64,000 nt of DNA from Glandiceps talaboti. Taxonomy: Eukaryota; Hemichordata; Enteropneusta; Spengelidae. Shown piece by piece: positions 33,901-40,371 of this stretch (its first letter is position 1; each line of letters starts with the position of its first letter). The stretch spans positions 23,507,676 to 23,571,675 of the forward strand of contig NC_135550.1 in assembly GCF_964340395.1 (NCBI RefSeq). Reading direction: 5' to 3'. The notes below the pieces were generated by a model. It saw only the letters and a list, made by a program, of their open reading frames with translations. It did not search any database and had not been told where the DNA came from. The position numbers and the translations under genes are program-made.

Positions 33901-34726
33901 CTGATCTTTCTTTGTCAGTGGCATTGAGTCTGTCTTTTTCATGTTTTGTAGGACTATGAACTAAGGAATGATAGCAGTGGGTGTTGCCAATATTGTGCAG
34001 GTAAGAACATTTCACATGACATAATTATTTGCATGTGTCAATAAGACTGATAGCTGGGGAGAGGCTGTAGCTGAGGGAGGGGCTGATAACTGGGTGGCAG
34101 AGGGTTGAGAGTTTGGTGGTTTTATGTGGTATTCTTGACAGTTCTTGAATAATAATATCAAATTGCATACACTTGTTAATCAGCAGTGAAACATTTGAAG
34201 TGATATATGACACTAATAATAATATGTGCCATTTCTGTAGAATGATGTTGTCAAGTCAGTATCTGTGCCATTGGCACATTATAATAAACTGGAACATCAT
34301 TTAATGTAGTAATGACTAGGCCATACATGTGTAAAACGTGCATTCCATCATTTTCAGTCATAATATCTATTAACCTACGTTGTGTATAAAATCTGTATGC
34401 CCCTATCATATATTTGTTGTTTCTACTTTACAGTGGCACCAGTCCGCAACTGTCGACTTGTGGAGACAGAAGTAATCTTAGAAGTGGATGAGTGCGTTAG
34501 TGCTGAGAGTGTGATGTTACCCTACTGTGAGGGTCGATGTAGCTCATCGTCTGTCTATTCCACTGACACACACAGCATTGACGTCAATTGTAACTGTTGC
34601 CAAGCTGTGTCCTCACATCGCAAGGAAGTCACTTTATATTGCAATGACAATACCACGATGTCATACCAATATGATTTCATTGCTGGGTGTGACTGTCAGG
34701 GTTGCCCTGGTGATGTAGAGGTGTAA
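593..34726 (+). CDS. Gel-forming mucin / VWF-superfamily glycoprotein, 5'-partial, 46 exons
   Basis: This is a secreted, disulfide-linked polymeric mucin, assembled in the ER and Golgi and forming mucus gel (known role of the family). In the window it encodes CCP-like, CTLD, D1, D2, D', D3, six PTS+WxxW units, TIL/VWC/LDLa, D4, D5, VWC modules and a CTCK domain. I placed 46 exons at GT/AG boundaries. Their lengths sum to 13,961 nt, and with the phase-1 start this leaves 4,652 codons and a TAA stop with no frame break. The first exon needs one base from an upstream exon, so the signal peptide and start codon are outside the window. The order D1-D2-D'-D3-PTS/CysD-D4-VWC-CTCK is that of MUC2/MUC5AC/MUC5B. 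The CTLD, LDLa and second D4-like assembly are additions. Domain detail is in the following entries. Individual splice sites are inferred, not confirmed by RNA. Confidence 0.95.
1523..2270 (+). CDS. Mucin exons 3-4: C-type lectin-like domain
   Basis: Exons 1523-1877 (phase 1 to 2) and 2191-2270 encode a C-type lectin fold: SWNDANQYC in the first helix region, YWVGC, the LWLNG core, then [19 protein letters not shown] and a final PFICQ strand. The position of the EPN/QPD sugar motif reads QPN, a mixed form. The usual WND calcium motif is not obvious because ECCQLW occupies that place, so calcium-dependent sugar binding is uncertain. A lectin domain at the N-terminal side of a gel-forming mucin is not part of vertebrate MUC2/5/6 architecture. 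It could let the polymer bind glycans on microbes or on itself; that is inference. Confidence 0.85.
2616..5338 (+). CDS. Mucin exons 5-9: D1 assembly (VWD-C8-TIL)
   Basis: Exons are 2616-3179 (VWD), 3431-3558 and 3876-4026 (C8), 4831-5068 (TIL) and 5292-5338 (short E-like tail). The VWD opens with [15 protein letters not shown] in place of the usual GDPHYxTFDG. It carries a CGLCG motif (3059-3070) followed by the acidic [10 protein letters not shown] calcium-loop region. C8 contains the PEPYYQAC...CGCD cysteines, and TIL has the C-x-CPAG-x-CxxxEECPC pattern. CGLC in D1 and D2 of VWF and mucins is associated with the disulfide exchange that links multimers (family knowledge). An extra unused copy of the TIL exon start lies upstream at 4722. 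Confidence 0.93.
5664..8871 (+). CDS. Mucin exons 10-15: D2 assembly (VWD-C8-TIL)
   Basis: Exons are 5664-5826, 6759-6906, 7047-7169 and 7503-7686 (VWD into C8), 8045-8236 (C8) and 8634-8871 (TIL). The VWD begins with [12 protein letters not shown] (GDPH at 5681-5692) and has CGLCG at 7134-7145. The C8 exon ends with [11 protein letters not shown] and TWRDMV, and the TIL has [12 protein letters not shown] and EECPCKY. Unlike D1, the VWD is split over four exons. The intron between exons 10 and 11 is expanded by a 32-bp tandem repeat. The 5' edge of exon 13 shares a repeated motif with its own intron (see findings). Confidence 0.92.
6010..6613 (+). repeat. 32-bp minisatellite in mucin intron 10
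   Basis: About 18-19 nearly identical tandem copies of a 32-bp unit containing TTGATTGATCAATTTATTGA. Several consecutive copies share a T-to-C change (TTGATCGATCAA), showing spread of a variant block within the array. It lies in the intron between the first two exons of the D2 VWD. Confidence 0.95.
9497..10326 (+). CDS. Mucin exons 16-17: D' (TIL-type) module
   Basis: Exon 9497-9693 completes the preceding VWC-like strand ([14 protein letters not shown]), then starts a new TIL module with [15 protein letters not shown]-type cysteines and [11 protein letters not shown]. Exon 10233-10326 finishes it with [14 protein letters not shown] and TVDCNTW. An unpaired TIL module between D2 and D3 is the D' position of VWF and mucins. 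The following intron (10327-10948) is filled by an imperfect AATG-type microsatellite. Confidence 0.88.
10362..10747 (+). repeat. Imperfect AATG/GAAT-type microsatellite in mucin intron 17
   Basis: About 385 bp of degenerate tetranucleotide repeat (GAAT, with GCAT, AACA and TGAT variants). It is open in several minus-strand frames, giving spurious His/Ser/Phe-rich ORFs. Confidence 0.95.
10949..12562 (+). CDS. Mucin exons 18-20: D3 assembly (VWD-C8-TIL)
   Basis: Exons are 10949-11378 and 11640-12033 (VWD then C8) and 12298-12562 (TIL). The VWD starts [12 protein letters not shown], so the GDPH proline is replaced by serine. Its CGLC counterpart reads [10 protein letters not shown] (11643-11654), having lost the first cysteine. 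The C8 includes CVFDACGCD and WRSQEFC, and the TIL includes [14 protein letters not shown] and AECYC. The closing short cysteine strand is the first part of exon 21 ([10 protein letters not shown]). In VWF and mucins D3 mediates N-terminal multimer formation (family knowledge). Confidence 0.92.
13067..13809 (+). CDS. Mucin exon 21: end of D3, PTS region 1, WxxW/CysD 1
   Basis: The exon enters in phase 2, completing [15 protein letters not shown] from the D3 tail, then runs into about 145 residues rich in Thr, Ser and Pro. These include two imperfect copies of a TTGVTTE-type block. It ends in a WxxW (Mucin2_WxxW, CysD) domain starting CDSWTPWLN and containing [22 protein letters not shown] and [13 protein letters not shown] regions carry dense O-glycans. 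CysD domains form non-covalent cross-links in mucus (family knowledge). The exit is phase 1. Confidence 0.93.
14322..14786 (+). CDS. Mucin exon 22: PTS region 2 and WxxW/CysD 2
   Basis: A 465-nt exon, phase 1 at both ends and divisible by three. About 60 residues of Ser/Thr-rich sequence precede a WxxW domain starting [12 protein letters not shown] with [27 protein letters not shown] and [10 protein letters not shown]. It is one of five symmetric cassettes with the same layout (exons 22-26). Confidence 0.93.
14965..16071 (+). CDS. Mucin exon 23: PTS region 3 (13 x 18-residue repeats) and WxxW/CysD 3
   Basis: A 1,107-nt exon, phase 1-1. Positions 14988-15689 are 13 head-to-tail copies of a 54-bp unit encoding [18 protein letters not shown]. 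Variation is nearly confined to G/V at residue 7, so the array is young or homogenised. The WxxW domain that follows begins [11 protein letters not shown]: the first tryptophan of the W-x-x-W motif is phenylalanine. The remaining landmarks are intact ([34 protein letters not shown]). The minus-strand open frame across the repeats is a by-product of the repeat composition. Confidence 0.93.
16549..17313 (+). CDS. Mucin exon 24: PTS region 4 (9-residue repeats) and WxxW/CysD 4
   Basis: A 765-nt exon, phase 1-1. After a Thr/Glu-rich lead, positions 16752-16940 hold about seven copies of a 27-bp unit encoding [10 protein letters not shown]. The WxxW domain begins [12 protein letters not shown] and contains [27 protein letters not shown] and [10 protein letters not shown]. 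Confidence 0.92.
17542..19287 (+). CDS. Mucin exon 25: PTS region 5 (10 x ~41-residue repeats) and WxxW/CysD 5
   Basis: The largest exon (1,746 nt, phase 1-1). From about 17,679 to 18,920 there are 10 copies of a 123-bp unit beginning [15 protein letters not shown] and ending EMTSAAKEE. The last copies carry small insertions (VTVTVPEMT, extra EQTT). Nine of the copies contain an N-F-T N-glycosylation sequon in addition to dense O-glycosylation sites. The WxxW domain begins [12 protein letters not shown] with [18 protein letters not shown] and [10 protein letters not shown]. Confidence 0.93.
19654..20550 (+). CDS. Mucin exon 26: PTS region 6 and WxxW/CysD 6, then a short PTS tail
   Basis: An 897-nt exon, phase 1-1. 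About 165 Thr-rich residues include imperfect TPEG(N/T)-type repeats ([18 protein letters not shown]). The WxxW domain follows: [41 protein letters not shown] short PTS stretch ends the exon. The acceptor is a CAGCAG tandem site, so the exon could also start at 19657, losing one codon. Confidence 0.92.
20866..22600 (+). CDS. Mucin exons 27-29 (first part): TIL-like, VWC-like, TIL, VWC and LDLa modules
   Basis: Exons are 20866-21125, 21646-21763 and the 5' part of 22008-22727. Exon 27 starts ICDPGQVYV and has about nine cysteines in a degenerate TIL-like order. Exon 28 is a short VWC-like strand ([16 protein letters not shown]). Exon 29 has a short PTS, a TIL module ([20 protein letters not shown]), a VWC-like part, then an LDL-receptor class A module at 22334-22459. 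The LDLa shows F-x-[15 protein letters not shown] and GEDEMNC, the acidic calcium cage. A second VWC strand precedes D4. An LDLa module is not found in vertebrate gel-forming mucins to my knowledge. Confidence 0.85.
22601..25996 (+). CDS. Mucin exons 29 (3' part)-32: D4 assembly (divergent VWD-C8-TIL)
   Basis: The VWD starts within exon 29 ([20 protein letters not shown]), continues in 23551-24037, then C8 in 25255-25451 and TIL in 25814-25996. The usual GDPHY entry is YYDVFQ. The CGLC counterpart reads QGMCGIPNN (23850-23861), followed by the DDF acidic loop and EFGDSW. C8 contains [11 protein letters not shown] and WRTPQFC; TIL contains [12 protein letters not shown]. This is the most divergent VWD in the protein. 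The intron 24038-25254 carries a fold-back mobile element. Confidence 0.88.
24611..25144. mobile_element. Fold-back element with terminal hairpins in mucin intron 30
   Basis: A 534-bp block of clearly higher GC than its intron is flanked by a perfect 13-bp direct repeat, ACTCTTTCCATAG (24598-24610 and 25145-25157), a likely target-site duplication. Each end forms a hairpin: CTAGACGTTCGGGC (24619-24632) pairs with GCCCGAACAGTCTAG (24684-24698), and 25056-25073 pairs with 25114-25134. TCTAGCGAATGTCAT (24694-24708) is also exactly inverted at 25046-25060, so the two ends pair with each other. No coding capacity was seen. The superfamily is not assigned; a 13-bp duplication would suit a retroposon, whereas the inverted ends suit a DNA element. 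Confidence 0.65.
26557..28676 (+). CDS. Mucin exons 33-36: D5 assembly (VWD-C8-TIL) with GDPH
   Basis: Exons are 26557-26783 and 26913-27111 (VWD), 27764-28114 (VWD end plus C8) and 28500-28676 (TIL). The VWD starts [18 protein letters not shown] with GDPH at 26574-26585. The CGLC counterpart is [15 protein letters not shown], spanning exons 34 and 35. C8 has NPEPFYRSC and [12 protein letters not shown] has [15 protein letters not shown]. In MUC2 and MUC5AC a GDPH motif in the C-terminal D4 is cleaved autocatalytically between Asp and Pro (family knowledge). By position and motif this D5 looks like the counterpart of vertebrate mucin D4. Confidence 0.9.
29028..34000 (+). CDS. Mucin exons 37-45: C-terminal VWC modules
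   Basis: Nine small exons: 29028-29062, 29543-29708, 30422-30462, 31063-31123, 31369-31427, 32116-32256, 32699-32785, 33393-33533 and 33952-34000. Joined, they keep frame and encode three or four VWC-type modules with [46 protein letters not shown] and GCCQYC motifs. The order and spacing follow the C-terminus of MUC2/MUC5AC. The smallest exons (35 and 41 nt) would be missed by simple ORF finding. The introns contain a poly-C tract, a 17-bp tandem repeat and an ACAAC-type repeat. Confidence 0.88.
30921..30937 (+). repeat. Poly-C tract in mucin intron 39
   Basis: A run of 17 cytosines in the intron between exons 39 and 40. Confidence 0.95.
32300..32395 (+). repeat. 17-bp tandem repeat in mucin intron 42
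   Basis: About five copies of a unit ACACCTGGTCACAGTGT, some shortened. Diverged copies recur at about 32521-32583 in the same intron. Confidence 0.85.
32804..32976 (+). repeat. ACAAC/GCAAC pentanucleotide repeat in mucin intron 43
   Basis: About 170 bp of CACAACGCAA-type pentamer/decamer repeat. It produces spurious Cys/Val/Leu-rich minus-strand ORFs. Confidence 0.95.
34434..34726 (+). CDS. Mucin exon 46: C-terminal cystine knot (CTCK) and stop
   Basis: The terminal exon enters in phase 1 and ends at TAA (34724-34726). It encodes a CTCK domain: [44 protein letters not shown] and [10 protein letters not shown]-type ending (GCDCQGC). The knot cysteines and the CxCC motif used for C-terminal dimerisation of VWF and mucins in the ER are present (family knowledge). 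A short PGDVEV tail follows. Confidence 0.95.
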
Positions 34727-36362
34727 ACTTTGACCACCAAAGCCAGATATAGCAACTCACTAATTTTTTGTATAGTTTTCCAGAAAATGGTGATAATATT
34801 TTATACACCTAGTATTTTCATATGGTAAAGAGGTAAAAACCTACCCAAGAATGAATAAAAGATGCTGGACATGAAGAAAGAGTAGTTGAAATATTTTAGA
34901 CTGGTTTCTTAAAACAAGTTAAACAAGTTTATTATCCAAAATGCAATATTTTAAAATTAATATTTGGATGGGGCCGGGGATGAGGGAAGGCTTGTTATTC
35001 GTAATGTCACAGTAATGCATGTCTACTACTGCCAGGGATAAACAAATTATTTCCAGTGTGTCCACTGCCGTATATGTACAATTCTTTTTCAGTGTATTCC
35101 CCCCAAAAAACCTGGGATATTGCAATCATTTTCTGTTGCAAAAAAAGTGTGTTACTAAAAATGTTGGGAGGGAAAATATTATATGTTATCTTTTGAAGGA
35201 GTACATTTTGTAAAAGTAATATTTTGCTGGTCAGTAAGTAATTTTGTCTTCATAGCTGTATGCATCTTGTCGACTTTAAATCTTAAAACTTAAAGTTCTT
35301 AAATTTTATTTACATCTTATAACTTAAAGTTCTTTAATCTCTTTGCAATGTGTGTGTGAACTGCTTTGAAATTGAAAGTGGTATCATGTTTTTGATTATT
35401 CCCTCATATAGAAAGTATGCATTATGTGAGGTACATCTACTTCACAGCATTACTTTACATGTAAAAGACTCATGTATATGTAACACTTTAAGTGTAGGAG
35501 GTTATGTGGGAGGGGGAGGTGCAAAATTGTTACTACCTAATATTCCATAAAACCTTGTCACTGTATGCATCTTCGTCTGTTACTTGCTCTTTCTAAGCTA
35601 TGATTTCATTTTTTAAATCAAAAGTTGTTAGAATCACTAACCTTGCAATATTAAGTGAGCTATACACGTGTTATCATTTTATTTTCATTGAAAATCTTAC
35701 TTGTAACTTTATCTGAAAGTCATTACTTTTTGAATATAGCTGGTATTGGTGGCTTTTATTTTATTCTGCTATTTGAATACTTAGAAGAGTATGAAATTTG
35801 CTTCATGTCTGTGATTTGAAATTTATAAAGTTTGCCAATTTCACAACATATCATAGATTTAGATTATTAAATTATGAATTTCAATGTAATTTCCTTTTAT
35901 TATGCTGCGCATAACTTGTATTTATCTGAATTTATATTAAATATAGAATAAATTATATGGATCGGTATTATAGTGATATGTAATATCCAACACAGTGAAC
36001 ATGTAGACATCCTAGTCTTGGAGCAATAGTGAATTGATAGTACCCTCAAGAGCCCACTTGTTTAGTTTTCACCCTGGTGAAACTTGTATCTGTAGTTATG
36101 GTTACCAAGCTTAACAGCATTTTGAAAAGTGTAATGTATGCATAATTATATGCAGTCTGTGATATCTCATAAATAATAAAGTATATTATCAAACCGACAT
36201 GATTATATGATTTATGTCCATTTTCTTTTATCTTATCAATATTTTTGATGTGTATGTGCATGTCTGTACAAACATTCACAGACACAAGACCACTCACTCC
36301 CAATTGGAGACATTACCACTGAATAAATCATTTTGTCAAGTATTTTTGTTGTTATAACTCAT
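34727..36362 (+). other. Mucin 3' UTR and downstream flank
   Basis: AT-rich, no gene recognised. The first canonical polyadenylation signal after the stop is AATAAA at 34854-34859, about 128 bp downstream, giving a likely short 3' UTR. Further AATAAA hexamers lie at 35947-35952 and 36175-36180 and could serve longer transcripts. The ORFs in this stretch have no recognisable protein features. Confidence 0.6.
34854..34859 (+). terminator. Probable polyadenylation signal of the mucin gene
   Basis: A canonical AATAAA hexamer lies about 130 bp after the mucin stop codon in an AT-rich context. It is the nearest exact hexamer downstream of the stop. Confidence 0.6.
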
Positions 36363-36371
36363 ACCCCAAAT

Positions 36372-36838
36372 CAGTCTGATTAAAATCTGATGTGGTAAAA
36401 GCAGCTACATGTCTTTGTTTACCTCTATTTCCATTGTTTTGTGTCGTTCGTTTTGTTTCGGGTCATTCGCCTCCTTCCCACATTTGACCCTGTGTAATAG
36501 AAAATCTCATTTGAATCTCAAGGATCTTGAAAGGTTTCATCAACCAATGAGCACACTCTTTCAAAATTGTTCAAAGAGATGTCGCTGCCACTGACAGGTC
36601 ATGTTGTCAACACAATCCTTCTTGTGTATGTTTTTTTTTTTTTCTTTTTTTTCCCCAATTTTTCCAGTATGCGCAGCTGCCAATGTAATGCTCATCCTGA
36701 CTGGCTATTCCAAAAGATTCTTCAGATGTGGGAAGGCAGTGATCATCCGGAACAAAACAAATGACACAAAACGATGGAAATAGAGGCATAAATAAAAACA
36801 TCTAGCCGCTTTCACCACATGAGATTTTAATCAGATTG
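36372..36838. mobile_element. Non-autonomous DNA transposon with ~116-bp TIRs and 9-bp target duplication (Mutator/MULE-like MITE)
   Basis: A 467-bp element. The left arm (36372-36487) and right arm (36722-36838) are imperfect inverted repeats over their whole length, starting CAGTCTGATTAAAATCT and CAATCTGATTAAAATCT (right arm read on the minus strand). Exact 9-bp direct repeats ACCCCAAAT flank it at 36363-36371 and 36839-36847. Long TIRs plus a 9-bp duplication are typical of Mutator-like elements (family knowledge). The 230-bp centre has no recognisable coding sequence. Confidence 0.8.
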
Positions 36839-36927
36839 ACCCCAAATATGGTCTTCACCAAAATATTTTTTCTGTTACTTTCCAAGTTTGTATGTTTGTT
36901 TTCTCTTTCTGGTAATAAATTTCATTA

Positions 36928-36930
<3 letters not shown>

Positions 36931-36978
<48 letters not shown>

Positions 36979-37025
36979 TAATTAATCTATCAATCAAGCA
37001 ACTAATCACTAATCAATCAATCAAT
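36931..37025 (+). repeat. CAAT tetranucleotide microsatellite
   Basis: A perfect (CAAT)n run at about 36931-36978, decaying into related motifs until about 37025. Confidence 0.95.
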
Positions 37026-37152
37026 GTCTATAATAGACAAATCAAAATTTGTCATTCCATTCTTAGAACCATAAACAGTGTATTTTCCACTCCCCATTCA
37101 TTGTTTGCAGCTAAATTTCCCCCAAAAGAGAGGCTGATATGAAATAATGAAT

Positions 37153-40100
37153 CTAAATGAATCTGATCACACCTAGTTTACTTACCTACTGGCCCTAAAT
37201 GAATCTGATCACACCTAGTTTACTTACCTACTGGCCCTAAATGAATCTGATCACACCTAGTTTACCTACCTACTGGCCCTAAATGAATCTGATCACACCT
37301 AGTTTACCTACCTACTGGCCCTAAATAAATCTGATCACACCTAGTTTACTTACCTACTGGCCCTAAATGAATCTGATCACACCTAGTTTACTTACCTACT
37401 GGCCCTAAATGAATCTGATCACACCTAGTTTACCTACCTACTGGCCCTAAATGAATCTGATCACACCTAGTTTACCTACCTACTGGCCCTAAATGAATCT
37501 GATCACACCTAGTTTACCTACCTACTGGCCCTAAATTAATCTGATCACACCTAGTTTACCTACCTACTGGCCCTAAATGAATCTGATCACACCTAGTTTA
37601 CCTACCCACTGGCCCTAAATGAATCTGATCACACCTAGTTTACCTACCTACTGGCCCTAAATGAATCTGATCACACCTAGTTTACCTACCTACTGGCCCT
37701 AAATGAATCTGATCACACCTAGTTTACTTACCTACTGGCCCTAAATGAATCTGATCACACCTAGTTTACTTACCTACAGGCCCTAAATGAGTCTGATCAC
37801 ACCTAGTTTACTTACCTACTGGCCCTAAATGAATCTGATCACACCTAGTTTACCTACCCACTGGCCCTAAATGAATCTGATCACACCTAGTTTACCTACC
37901 TACAGACCCTAAATGAATCTGATCACACCTAGTTTACCTACCTACTGGCCCTAAATTAATCTGATCACACCTAGTTTACCTACCTACAGACCCTAAATGA
38001 ATCTGATCACACCTAGTTTACCTACCTACTGGCCCTAAATTAATCTGATCACACCTAGTTTACCTACCTACTGGCCCTAAATTAATCTGATCACACCTAG
38101 TTTACCTACCCACTGGCCCTAAATGAATCTGATCACACCTAGTTTACCTACCTACTGGCCCTAAATGAATCTGATCACACCTAGTTTACCTACCTACTGG
38201 CCCTAAATGAATCAGATCACACCTAGTTTACCTACCTACTGGCCCTAAATGAATCTGATCACACCTAGTTTACCTACCTATAGGCCCTAAATGAATCTGA
38301 TCACACCTAGTTTACTTACCTACTGGCCCTAAATGAATCTGATCACACCTAGTTTACCTACCTACTGGCCCTAAATGAATCTGATCACACCTAGTTTACC
38401 TACCTACAGGCCCTAAATGAATCTGATCACACCTAGTTTACCTACCTACTGGCCCTAAATGAATCTGATCACACCTAGTTTACCTACCTACTGGCCCTAA
38501 ATGAATCTGATCACACCTAGTTTACCTACCTACAGGCCCTAAATGAATCTGATCACACCTAGTTTACTTACCTACAGGCCCTAAATGAGTCTGATCACAC
38601 CTAGTTTACTTACCTACTGGCCCTAAATGAATCTGATCACACCTAGTTTACCTACCCACTGGCCCTAAATGAATCTGATCACACCTAGTTTACCTACCTA
38701 CAGACCCTAAATGAATCTGATCACACCTAGTTTACCTACCTACTGGCCCTAAATTAATCTGATCACACCTAGTTTACCTACCTACAGGCCCTAAATGAAT
38801 CTGATCACACCTAGTTTACCTACCTACTGGCCCTAAATTAATCTGATCACACCTAGTTTACCTACCTACTGGCCCTAAATTAATCTGATCACACCTAGTT
38901 TACCTACCCACTGGCCCTAAATGAATCTGATCACACCTAGTTTACCTACTTACTGGTCCTAAATGAATCTGATTACACCTAGTTTACTTACCTACAGACC
39001 CTAAATGAATCTGATCACACCTAGTTTACCTACCTACAGACCCTAAATGAATCTGATCACACCTAGTTTACCTACCTACTGGCCCTAAATGAATCTGATC
39101 ACACCTAGTTTACCTACCTACAGACCCTAAATGAATCTGATCACACCTAGTTTACCTACCTACTGGCCCTAAATGAATCTGATCACACCTAGTTTACCTA
39201 CCTACAGACCCTAAATGAATCTGATCACACCTAGTTTACCTACCTACTGGCCCTAAATGAATCTGATCACACCTAGTTTACCTACCTACTGGCCCTAAAT
39301 GAATCTGATCACACCTAGTTTACCTACCTACTGGCCCTAAATGAATCTGATCACACCTAGTTTACCTACCTACTGGCCCTAAATGAATCTGATCACACCT
39401 AGTTTACCTACCTACAGACCCTAAATGAATCTGATCACACCTAGTTTACCTACCTACTGGCCCTAAATGAATCTGATCACACCTAGTTTACCTACCTACA
39501 GACCCTAAATGAATCTGATCACACCTAGTTTACCTACCTACAGACCCTAAATGAATCTGATCACACCTAGTTTACCTACCCACTGGCCCTAAATGAATCT
39601 GATCACACCTAGTTTACCTACCTACAGACCCTAAATGAATCTGATCACACCTAGTTTACCTACTTACTGGTCCTAAATGAATCTGATTACACCTAGTTTA
39701 CTTACCTACAGACCCTAAATGAATCTGATTACACCTAGTTTACTTACCTACAGACCCTAAATGAATCTGATCACACCTAGTTTACTTACCTACAGACCCT
39801 AAATGAATCTGATCACACCTAGTTTACCTACCTACTGGCCCTAAATGAATCTGATCACACCTAGTTTACCTACCTACAGACCCTAAATGAATCTGATCAC
39901 ACCTAGTTTACTTACCTACTGGCCCTAAATGAATCTGATCACACCTAGTTTACTTACCTACTGGCCCTAAATGAATCTGATCACACCTAGTTTACCTACC
40001 TACAGGCCCTAAATTAATCTGATCACACCTAGTTTACCTACTTACTGGCCCTAAATGAATCTGATTACACCTAGTTTACTTACCTACAGACCCTAAATGA

Positions 40101-40371
40101 ATCTGATCACACCTAGTTTACTTACCTATAGGCCCTAAATGAATCTGATCACACCTAGTTTACCTACCTATAGGCCCTAAATGAATCACACCTAGTTTAC
40201 TTACCTACTGGCCCTAAATGAATCTGATCACACCTAGTTTACTTACCTACTGGCCCTAAATGAATCTGATCACACCTAGTTTACCTACCTATAGGCCCTA
40301 AATGAATCTGATCACACCTAGTTTACCTACCTACTGGCCCTAAATGAATCTGATCACACCTAGTTTACTTA
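37153..40371 (+). repeat. 42-bp satellite array, ~77 units
   Basis: Head-to-tail 42-bp units, each containing CTGATCACACCTAGTTTAC and CTAAATGAAT. Units differ at a few positions (TTACC/TTACT; TACTGG/TACAGG/TACAGA/CACTGG; ATGAAT/ATTAAT). The pattern of variants repeats at larger scale: the GAGTCTG variant at 37789 recurs at 38587 (798 bp, 19 units), and the TACTGGTCCT variant at 38951 recurs at 39665 (714 bp, 17 units). One unit near 40175 carries a 6-bp deletion. No coding potential. The array is broken by an insertion at 40372 and resumes at 41933. Confidence 0.97.
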
